A stretch of 64,000 bases of DNA from Pseudomaricurvus alkylphenolicus (lineage in GTDB: Bacteria > Pseudomonadota > Gammaproteobacteria > Pseudomonadales > Cellvibrionaceae), in assembly GCF_011683955.1 (NCBI RefSeq), contig NZ_JAAQPI010000009.1, forward strand, positions 248,001 to 312,000, given 5' to 3'. A model generated the notes under the pieces. That model was not told the DNA's origin. It did no database searches and saw nothing but the letters and a program-made list of their open reading frames with translations. Both the position numbers and the translations under genes were made by a program. Of this stretch, positions 8,769 through 15,454 are shown piece by piece (the stretch's first letter is position 1; the number at the start of each line of letters is the position of its first letter).

Positions 8769-9575
8769 TTAAATTTCCTTAAAGTCTCCATGGCGGCCAG
8801 CACCGGCGCTGAATCTGCCGGCGCCTGCGATACCGTCCTTACGCAGGGTGTCTACGCCATTGTTCCATTCCAGCTTCATGCCATCACGAATGGTCATGCC
8901 ATGCCCTTCGATCACCGACTTGCGGTCGGCGAGCATGGTTGACTGGGGAAATCTGGCGATCTCGTGGGCAATGGCTTCGGCGGCTTCCCGCGCGCTTCCG
9001 GTCGGCACGACTCGCTCGCACAGGCCAAACTGGTAGCACTCCCGGGCATCCACCTTGCGTCCGGTCAACACCAGGTCCATCGCCTTACCCTGGCCGATCA
9101 GACGAGGGATGCGAATAGTCCCACCGTCGATCAGAGGTACACCCCAGCGGCGGCAGTAAACACCCATATAGGCGTCTTCCGCCATGACACGCATATCGCA
9201 CATCACAGCCAGCTCCATGCCACCGGCTACGGCCGGACCTTCAATCGCAGCGATCACGGGTTTATTGAACTCCATTCTCGACATGCCCATCAACGGTGGA
9301 GGTGGTGTACCGGAACCGACGGGGTAACCCATGGTTTCCACCACGTCTGTCTGGAACTCTTCGCTGCTGAGTTGGGAGCCATGCTTTAGATCCCAGCCAG
9401 CGCAAAAGCTGCCGCCTTCTCCACAGAAAACGGCGACCAGCGCGTCGCTTTTCTCGAATGCCTCGAACGCTTCGACCAGCTGAGCCGCTGATTCCGGATT
9501 AACCGCATTGCGTGCTTCGGGTCGGTCGTTAACGATGGTCCAGACGGGACCGTTTTTTTGTATAGTTACTGGCAT
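8769..9575 (-). CDS. enoyl-CoA hydratase/isomerase (crotonase) family protein 1
   Basis: A 268-aa crotonase. The usual substrate-binding start NDRPEARNAVNPE, oxyanion-hole segment GEGGSFCAGWDLK (about residues 52-64) and AAIEGPAVAGGMELAVMCD (about 110-128) are all visible. These enzymes act on acyl-CoA thioesters (hydration, isomerisation, hydrolysis or C-C cleavage); the exact reaction cannot be read from sequence. It shares with crotonase 2 (9744-10508) a peculiar C-terminal AGAGRHG, so the two are probably duplicates. A palindromic repeat element separates the two genes. They sit between the two regulators of the meta-cleavage operons and may finish the CoA-linked part of the same pathway (inference). 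Confidence 0.87.
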   Translation of the reverse strand: MPVTIQKNGPVWTIVNDRPEARNAVNPESAAQLVEAFEAFEKSDALVAVFCGEGGSFCAGWDLKHGSQLSSEEFQTDVVETMGYPVGSGTPPPPLMGMSRMEFNKPVIAAIEGPAVAGGMELAVMCDMRVMAEDAYMGVYCRRWGVPLIDGGTIRIPRLIGQGKAMDLVLTGRKVDARECYQFGLCERVVPTGSAREAAEAIAHEIARFPQSTMLADRKSVIEGHGMTIRDGMKLEWNNGVDTLRKDGIAGAGRFSAGAGRHGDFKEI

Positions 9576-9611
9576 ACTCTATTTCTCGATCTTGTTTAAG
9601 TTCAGTAGCTG

Positions 9612-9720
9612 CGTAGGGTGGATTAGCGTCAGCGTAATCCACCAATGTCCACGGGTAACCAGGCAAGGCCGTATTCACGTTATCCAGACAGTGGATTACG
9701 CCATTGGCAAATCCACTTTA
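9612..9720. repeat. interspersed palindromic repeat (GGTGGATTACGC type), copy 1
   Basis: The left arm starts CGTAGGGTGGATTAGCG at 9612 and runs on to GCGTAATCCACCAATG; the right arm (9691-9720) reads GTGGATTACGCCATTGGC and continues in imperfect complement. Each arm is itself a small palindrome (GGTGGATTA...TAATCCACC). The same arms occur at 15297-15389. This is a repeat of the kind scattered in intergenic DNA of many proteobacteria; it contains no coding frame. Confidence 0.7.
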
Positions 9721-9743
9721 CTCAGAATTGCACTTTTGGCCAC

Positions 9744-10508
9744 TCAGGTCTCTTGACCATGGCGCCCCGCGCCGGCAGCAAAATTCGACGCACCGGATAC
9801 GGACTCACCACTGTTGATAGTCTGCAGGCCGAGGCGCATTTCATTGACATGGGCCTGGGCTTCCGACATGTCCGGTCCTTCCAGCATCGCCTTGCGATCG
9901 TTAACCAGGCACAGCCAGGGGTAAGACGCCAGTTCCTGGGCCAGCTCATGCGCCGCTTTCAAACCCTCGCCCTGGGGAACCACGCGGTTAGCCAATCCCA
10001 TTCGCAGCGCTTCATCGGCCTCGACCTGGCGGCCGGTCAATATCAGGTCAGAGGCGTGGGACAAACCGATCAGGCGGGGCAGATTAACAGTCACGGCGCC
10101 GATCATCGGCACACCAAAACGACGATCGAGCATGCCGAAGATGGCGGTTTCTTCCACCACGCGCAGATCGCACCACAGTGACAGCGCCATGCCGCCGGCG
10201 ACGGCGTACCCGGCAACGGCCGCGATCACCGGTTTGCTGAGTTTCATGCGCACGGGTCCGATGGGCGAGTCGCCCTGCTCTTCCAGGCGCAGGGTTTCTC
10301 CTTTCGACCAGGCCTTCAGGTCCGCTCCGGAACTGAACTGTCCCTCGGCACCGGTAAGGATCGCCACTTTGGCCTGCGGATCCGCATCAAACTCACGAAA
10401 GGCGCGGGCCAGCAGCTCCGTGGTTTCCCGGTCCAGGGCGTTGCGGACTTCGGGGCGGTTAATTATGATCGTGGTGATATCACCACTTTTTTCAACAAGG
10501 ACTTTCAT
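9744..10508 (-). CDS. enoyl-CoA hydratase/isomerase (crotonase) family protein 2
   Basis: A 254-aa crotonase with IIINRPEVRNALDRE at the start, GAEGQFSSGADLKAW (oxyanion hole, about residues 53-67), AAVAGYAVAGGMALSLWCD (about 95-113) and a C-terminal SGASNFAAGAGRHG. The last motif is shared with crotonase 1. It is 40 bp from the truncated crotonase 3 and lies on the same strand as the sigma-54 activator further upstream. In related catabolic islands crotonases of this kind serve acyl-CoA degradation downstream of ring opening; here the role is unassigned. ATG 10508 begins MKVLVEKSG, the standard length for the family. Confidence 0.87.
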   Translation of the reverse strand: MKVLVEKSGDITTIIINRPEVRNALDRETTELLARAFREFDADPQAKVAILTGAEGQFSSGADLKAWSKGETLRLEEQGDSPIGPVRMKLSKPVIAAVAGYAVAGGMALSLWCDLRVVEETAIFGMLDRRFGVPMIGAVTVNLPRLIGLSHASDLILTGRQVEADEALRMGLANRVVPQGEGLKAAHELAQELASYPWLCLVNDRKAMLEGPDMSEAQAHVNEMRLGLQTINSGESVSGASNFAAGAGRHGQET

Positions 10509-10548
10509 CTGTCTACTGCCTCAATCTGCCACTCAGGTTGATATTCCA

Positions 10549-11235
10549 TCAGAACTTGGAAAAGTCAGGCTGCCGTTTTTCCTTGAAGGCGGAGACACCC
10601 TCCTGGCAGGCGGGATGGTTCAACAGTTCGTTAAAGTTCTTGAGTTCATCGATATTGGCCTTCTTGAGCGGCTCGCGGTGATGATCCATCATTAACTTTT
10701 TGGTCGCCACCAGTGACACGGTTGGGAACTGTGCTAGTGTTTGCGCTTTGCGCATGGCTTCGGACAGCAACTCATCATCATTGATCACTTCCATGGCAAA
10801 ACCGATTTCTCTCGCTCGACTGGCATCAACCCATTCGTTGGACAGCAGCGTCCAGAGCGCGTTTTGATTACCCATCAGGCGTGGAAAGGAATAGGTGCTG
10901 GCCGCCTCCGGCACGTTGGATAGAGACGCAAACGGGCATTTCAACCTCGCACCCTCCGCCATCAGCGTGATATCGGCCAGACCACAGACGGTTACACCCC
11001 AACCGACAGCGACACCGTTGACTGCAACGATAATCGGCTTGGGAAAATCAATCAGGGTCTCAAACATCTTGGGTACCGATTCAGCAAACATTGCTGCATT
11101 GACCGGTTCCTGGTGATTAAGGAAGCACTGCACGTTCATACCGGAGGAAAAGATCTTGTCCTTGCCGGTCAGGATAATCACCCGCACGCTGGAATCCTGC
11201 CCGGCCTCCTCGAGATGGGCGATGGTTCTTGGCAT
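10549..11235 (-). pseudogene. crotonase family protein 3, 5'-truncated at a REP-like palindrome
   Basis: A 228-aa crotonase remnant. From VRVIILTGKDKIFSSGMNVQCF onward it aligns with the family, including the second oxyanion segment AVNGVAVGWGVTVCGLADI and a normal C-terminus (PDFSKF). The first 30-odd residues every crotonase has (first beta strands and the NRP..NA motif) are missing. The family-like part starts at MPRTIAHLEEAG, and immediately upstream lies a 30-bp palindrome found again at 19081-19110. The upstream frame stays open but reads the palindrome itself, not crotonase. Its fold probably lacks the N-terminal strands, so I call it a pseudogene; a functional short form starting at ATG 11235 cannot be excluded. 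Confidence 0.6.
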
Positions 11236-11240
11236 TTCGG

Positions 11241-11270
11241 ACCGGTCGCGCTCGGAGCGCGCTGCTATGG
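11241..11270. repeat. REP-like palindrome, single copy
   Basis: ACCGGTCGCGCTCGGAGCG followed by CGCTGCTATGG contains the perfect dyad GCGCTC-G-GAGCGC. Read on the minus strand it has the GTAG-like head and GC stem of repetitive extragenic palindromes. It differs at one base from 19081-19110. It sits between the sigma-54 activator gene and the truncated crotonase, exactly at the point where crotonase homology stops. Confidence 0.65.
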
Positions 11271-11326
11271 GGGAAGAGTTCGGTAGCAGTCTGATGAAGA
11301 AGGTGTTGCAGTGAGATTCGCCCGCT

Positions 11327-13141
11327 TCACGCCGTGGATGTCAGGCCCATCTTCTTCACCCGGTAGGAAAACTGCGACCGTGTCACACCCAGTTTATCAG
11401 CGGCCTTGGAGAGGTTGCCGTCGGCCTGTTTAAAGGCCGCCAGGAACAGCGCATTTTCCACCTCTTCCAGCGACAGGTTTTCACGCTCGATAATACCCTC
11501 CGACCACACCGACAGGGTTTCCTTTTCAATCAGGAGTTCGTCGCTGGTGTCCGTGCCGGCAATATTCTGTGCCGACTCCGCCAGATCGCCCACCTCATTG
11601 AGTGACATCAGCGAACCCTTATCAATCGCCCCATCGATGGTAAACAAGTGATGACTGGACAGCGGCCGGTCGTCGTCTGCCAGGATAATGCCCCGTTCAA
11701 TCACATTTTCCAGTTCGCGGATATTGCCGGGCCAGGAATAATTCAGAATGACTTGAAGAGCCCGCGCGCCGACCCCTGACAACCGTTTATCGTGGCGACT
11801 GGAATACTTGTTGATGATGTACTCCAACAACACCGGAATATCTTCCCGCCGTTGCCGCAGTGGCGGCACCACAATTGGAAAAACATTAAGGCGATAAAAC
11901 AAATCCTCTCTGAATGTGCCTTCTTTGACCCGTTTCATCAGGTCTTCATTGGTCGCGGCGATGATACGAACATCAACGGTATGGGTTTGGGAAGAGCCCA
12001 GGGGTTCAAATTCACCGGTCTGAATAACCCGTAACAGTTTTCCCTGCGCAATCATGGACAGCGTGCCGATTTCATCCAGGAACAGAGTGCCGCCATCGGC
12101 AGCCTGAAAGCGACCCTCGCGGTTGGAGGTGGCTCCGGTATAGGCCCCCTTTTCAGCACCGAACAGCTCCGACTCAATCAGAGTTTCAGGGATGGCTGCG
12201 CAATTCAGCTCAAGAAACGGTTTGTCTGCGCGGCGACTGAGCCTGCAGGCCTCCTTGGCCAGGGCACTTTTCCCCACTCCGCTCTCGCCTAGCAGCAGTA
12301 CTGTCGCACTGGTGGGCGCTACACGTTTGAGTTTGTGCATCAACACATTGAAGGCGGTGGAAGCACCAATTATCTGTGACTTTTGTTCGGTACGCGCAGG
12401 CGCTTTATCTTGGTTATGGGATTGCTTTGACTTCGCTTCACCAGGTAGTGTCGACTTCGCTGCAAGCGTTGGCGAGAAGCTGACCGGATTAAAATAGCTG
12501 AGTTCTTCTTCGACATCGCCCCAATCCTCGACAGGTTTTGCAATACAGCGACAGGCATCAAAACCCTGTGCGCAGCATTCCACTTCCCGTACCAAAATCC
12601 GCTTCCCCATGCAGGTACTCAGAAACCCGGATGAATAACCTGCTTCAGTCCAACAGGCGGGGCTCTCGCCAATACCATAAGCCTGACTGTGAATGCTGGC
12701 TTCAAAACAATTGCGCCAGATAAATTCAACGCTGCAGACTCCCTTGGCGGCATCCACCTCGCCATCGATCAGATCCACAACGGCGATGCCTTGCAGGGCG
12801 TGGAATTTGGGCCCGGTCATCATCAGCTCATTGATGGAGGCCTGGTCTTTATAGAGCTTCATGGCCAGTTCGGCGTCCTTGCAGCCCGCGGCGTAACCAA
12901 ATCGGGTCAGCAATCCCCTGGCCGCATCGATGCCCAGACCCTCAATCAGCTCCTGCCTGAGCGCGCCCAGCACCTCCATATTCATCATCACCATGCGCCG
13001 GTCTTCCAGCCAGATCAGCCCCTCTTCGGTATTGAAGTGCAGGCGCTCGGGTATTTCCTGCAGGTTGATGCTGGTCGATGACAGCAGGGAAAGCGCCTCA
13101 GGAATGGTGCTATCCGTCGCGGAAGATTTGGATTTCGGCAT
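11327..13141 (-). CDS. sigma-54-dependent activator, XylR/DmpR type (V4R sensor, AAA+, Fis HTH)
   Basis: A 604-aa enhancer-binding protein. The N-terminal sensor (about residues 30-210) has the XylR_N/V4R signature, ending in CWTEAGYSSGF, ECCAQGFDACRC and KPVEDW. A linker follows, then the AAA+ domain (about 255-490) with Walker A GESGVGKS (285-292), the sigma-54 contact loop GAYTGA (332-337), Walker B GGTLFLDE (350-357) and the arginine-rich LRQRREDIPVL. The C-terminal Fis-type HTH ends NLSKAADKLGVTRSQFSYRV. Relatives bind phenols or other aromatics and activate -24/-12 promoters. It diverges from the right operon, whose upstream DNA has such a promoter at 13372-13386, so the pairing is well supported although the ligand is unknown. 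Confidence 0.93.
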   Translation of the reverse strand: MPKSKSSATDSTIPEALSLLSSTSINLQEIPERLHFNTEEGLIWLEDRRMVMMNMEVLGALRQELIEGLGIDAARGLLTRFGYAAGCKDAELAMKLYKDQASINELMMTGPKFHALQGIAVVDLIDGEVDAAKGVCSVEFIWRNCFEASIHSQAYGIGESPACWTEAGYSSGFLSTCMGKRILVREVECCAQGFDACRCIAKPVEDWGDVEEELSYFNPVSFSPTLAAKSTLPGEAKSKQSHNQDKAPARTEQKSQIIGASTAFNVLMHKLKRVAPTSATVLLLGESGVGKSALAKEACRLSRRADKPFLELNCAAIPETLIESELFGAEKGAYTGATSNREGRFQAADGGTLFLDEIGTLSMIAQGKLLRVIQTGEFEPLGSSQTHTVDVRIIAATNEDLMKRVKEGTFREDLFYRLNVFPIVVPPLRQRREDIPVLLEYIINKYSSRHDKRLSGVGARALQVILNYSWPGNIRELENVIERGIILADDDRPLSSHHLFTIDGAIDKGSLMSLNEVGDLAESAQNIAGTDTSDELLIEKETLSVWSEGIIERENLSLEEVENALFLAAFKQADGNLSKAADKLGVTRSQFSYRVKKMGLTSTA

Positions 13142-13171
13142 CGATTGGGAACCTCTGTTGAGCGGGAAACC

Positions 13172-13254
13172 AGCTCGGCGTGAGCTTATTCGCTTAATAA
13201 AATTATCACGCTGGAGCGCATTGATACATGAGAAATGTAGAAATTTATTAAATT
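13172..13254. promoter_or_regulatory. inverted repeats upstream of the sigma-54 promoter (candidate activator sites)
   Basis: Three short perfect dyads lie 120-200 bp upstream of the -24/-12 element: AGCTC-GGCGT-GAGCT (13172-13186), TTATT-CGCTT-AATAA (13186-13200) and AATTTA-T-TAAATT (13242-13254). Activators of the XylR/DmpR class bind inverted repeats at this kind of distance. Which dyad, if any, is bound cannot be told from sequence. The rest of the 13142-13474 gap is AT-rich and has no gene. Confidence 0.35.
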
Positions 13255-13371
13255 CCTCTTATCCGTGATTTTCCTGCAGGCACCGTGCAGGTATCGATGG
13301 CGAGCCGTATCTTATTGTTTTTTATAATATTTTCAGAAAATAGCATTTTCTCAATGCTCAAATCCATTAGC

Positions 13372-13386
13372 TGGCACAGCGGTTGC
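13372..13386 (+). promoter_or_regulatory. sigma-54 (-24/-12) promoter of right meta-cleavage operon
   Basis: TGGCACAGCGGTTGC matches the sigma-54 consensus TGGCAC-N5-TTGC at every defined position. Transcription would start about 12 bp downstream, near 13398, some 75 bp before the flavin reductase ATG at 13475. The divergent gene encodes a GAYTGA-containing sigma-54 activator, which makes the assignment firm. Confidence 0.88.
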
Positions 13387-13474
13387 AATTCTCCTGTCAC
13401 AACCTTGCAAAGTTGGTACTTCGCTGGACGCCCGGCGAGCAAAACCACAACCACAAGATGAGAACCAATACGTT

Positions 13475-14014
13475 ATGAACGACCTTTCGATTCAGGCTCG
13501 CATTACCGAAGCCGTCAGCGCTGAACAGTTCCGCAACGGCATGCGCAACCTGGCCGGCGCCGTCAATATCATTACCACGGCCAAGGGCGATCACTCCGCC
13601 GGCCTGACCGCGACCGCCGTCATGTCCATTTCCGCTGAACCCGCAAGGGTCATGGTTTGTATCAACAAGGACGTCTATGCCCACTCGCTGATCGAGGAAG
13701 GTGGCTGCATCTGCATCAACACGCTCAGTGCCGACCAGATTGAACAGGCACAGGTGTTCGCAGGCATGCGCAAGGATATCGCAGCTGCTGATCGCTTTAA
13801 CGTCGGCGCCTGGAATCATGCCGCCGACAAGGCGCCGGTACTGGAGGGCGCGCTGCTCAACCTGGAATGTAAAGTTTCGGAGATTATTCCCGCCTCCTCC
13901 CACTCCATGATTATCTGCGACGTGCTCGACATTCACTATTGCGAGCAAGCTGACAAAAGCGCCCTGATCTATTTCGACTGCAACTTTGCCAACCTACAGC
14001 CATCCATCAATTGA
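13475..14014 (+). CDS. flavin reductase component of two-component hydroxylase, right copy
   Basis: A 179-aa FMN-binding split-barrel reductase (HpaC/HsaB type), closely similar to the left copy at 4711-5244 through MRNLAGAVNIITTAKGDHSAG, TATAVMSISAEPARVMVCIN and SHSMIICDVLD. It should pass reduced flavin to the hydroxylase encoded 28 bp downstream. It is the first gene after the sigma-54 promoter. ATG 13475 (MNDLSI) is preceded by a GATGAGAA-like ribosome site. Base composition is visibly richer in G+C than the left copy. Confidence 0.92.
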   Translation: MNDLSIQARITEAVSAEQFRNGMRNLAGAVNIITTAKGDHSAGLTATAVMSISAEPARVMVCINKDVYAHSLIEEGGCICINTLSADQIEQAQVFAGMRKDIAAADRFNVGAWNHAADKAPVLEGALLNLECKVSEIIPASSHSMIICDVLDIHYCEQADKSALIYFDCNFANLQPSIN

Positions 14015-14042
14015 TTTTTGCTCTGACGATACAGGTATAACA

Positions 14043-15263
14043 ATGACTATTGCTGAAACCGCTCTTGAGATCCCTACTGCCGAGTCACTGATCGCCAAGG
14101 CCGCCGCCATGGTGCCAGCTCTGCGAGAAGGCGCTGACCAAACCGAGGAAGCGCGCAGCGTTTCACCCCAGCGCATCGATGAATTCAGGGCCGCTGGCTT
14201 TTTCAAAATTTTGCAGCCGCGCCAGTGGGGCGGCTATGGCATGAACCCGGAAGTGTTCTATCGCGTATTGATGGAACTGGGTCGCGGCTGCCCTTCCAGT
14301 GCATGGTGCCTGATGATCCTCGGCGTACACCAGTGGGAATTCGGCAAGATGGACGCCCGCGCCGGTGACGAGATCTGGGGTGAGGACAATGACATTCTGG
14401 TGGCCTCCTCCTACGCCCCGGTCGGCAAGGCCGAGAAGGTTGACGGTGGCTGGCAATTGTCCGGTACCTGGCCCACCTCCAGCGGCTCCGACCATGCCCG
14501 TGGCGGCGCCTTCCTGGGTGCCCACGTCATGGGGGATAACGGCTTTCCCGAGGACCTTAAGGTATTTCTGGTTCGCCGCGAGGACTTTGAACTCATTGAT
14601 GACTGGCACGTGGTCGGTCTGGCCGGTACCGGCAGTAAGACACTAAAGCTCAAGGACAACACCTTTATCCCGGACTACCGTACCCACAGCGCCGTCCACT
14701 ACACCCAGCCCGAGGGGGATCTCAGCTACAAACTGCCGTTTAACCAGATTTTTTACGGCGCCGTATCGGCGGTTATTGTCGGCATGGCCCAGGGCGTGTC
14801 CGATCTGTTTATCGAACACATGAAACCGCGCCAGAACGTTTTTGTCGGCGGTCCCGTCGCGGCCCAGAACCCGTTTGTGCAAGAGAAGCTGGGCAACGCC
14901 ATACTGCTGATTCGTTCCGCCCGTGCCCGCCTGCTGCAATGTCTGCAGGAGTCTACCCGGGCGGTGGAGGAGCACGGCAAGGTGGCGCTGGAAGACCGCG
15001 TGCACTATTCCCTGGACATCCAGGCCGTGGCCAAAGACTGCTTTAGCGCCAGCCATATGTTGTTCAAGAAAACCAGCGCCCGCGGTATTTTCCTGTCCAA
15101 CCCCATCCAACGTCAGCTGCGCTCGGTGATGGTGGCCGCCAACCATATTACCCAGAACGAAGACGACACTTCCGCCCAGCTTGGTGCCTACCTGCTTGGC
15201 CAGGGCCTGCCGCCCGGTGTCTATGAGCTTCCCGATGTGGCGGCACTGAGCCAGCAACAGTAG
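14043..15263 (+). CDS. flavin-dependent hydroxylase, acyl-CoA dehydrogenase fold (HsaA-like), right copy
   Basis: A 406-aa group D monooxygenase oxygenase. It has VASSYAPVGKAEKVDGGW, SGTWPTSSGSDHARGG, HVVGLAGTGSKTL and a C-terminal RQLRSVMVAANHI, matching the framework of the left copy while differing at most other positions. The ATG at 14043 (MTIAETALE) is preferred to an upstream in-frame start that overlaps the reductase gene; the ribosome site (ACAGG) is weak. Predicted to ortho-hydroxylate a phenolic substrate to the catechol cleaved by the dioxygenase at 18096-19031. An acyl-CoA dehydrogenase role is unlikely because of the adjacent reductase. Confidence 0.88.
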   Translation: MTIAETALEIPTAESLIAKAAAMVPALREGADQTEEARSVSPQRIDEFRAAGFFKILQPRQWGGYGMNPEVFYRVLMELGRGCPSSAWCLMILGVHQWEFGKMDARAGDEIWGEDNDILVASSYAPVGKAEKVDGGWQLSGTWPTSSGSDHARGGAFLGAHVMGDNGFPEDLKVFLVRREDFELIDDWHVVGLAGTGSKTLKLKDNTFIPDYRTHSAVHYTQPEGDLSYKLPFNQIFYGAVSAVIVGMAQGVSDLFIEHMKPRQNVFVGGPVAAQNPFVQEKLGNAILLIRSARARLLQCLQESTRAVEEHGKVALEDRVHYSLDIQAVAKDCFSASHMLFKKTSARGIFLSNPIQRQLRSVMVAANHITQNEDDTSAQLGAYLLGQGLPPGVYELPDVAALSQQQ

Positions 15264-15296
15264 ATATTCTGCCAGCCGGTATCGAACGGGCAAAAT

Positions 15297-15389
15297 CCGT
15301 AGGGTGGATTAGCGTAGCGTAATCCACCACGGAGTGCGGCAACTAACCAATGAAATGGTGGATTACGCGTTGCTAATCCACCCTACGGG
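15297..15389. repeat. interspersed palindromic repeat (GGTGGATTACGC type), copy 2
   Basis: The arms are almost exactly complementary: left CCGTAGGGTGGATTAGCG running on to GTAATCCACCA (15297-15329), right TGGTGGATTACGCG running on to AATCCACCCTACGGG (15356-15389), with a 26-bp centre. It can fold into a long hairpin in the mRNA between hydroxylase and TBDR. The same family occurs at 9612-9720. The left operon has no such element. Confidence 0.75.
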
Positions 15390-15454
15390 ACCCTTCGTGG
15401 AAAAGTCGAAATAGATTGAAAATGACAAAAGAGCGATAAAAAAGACGGGAGATA

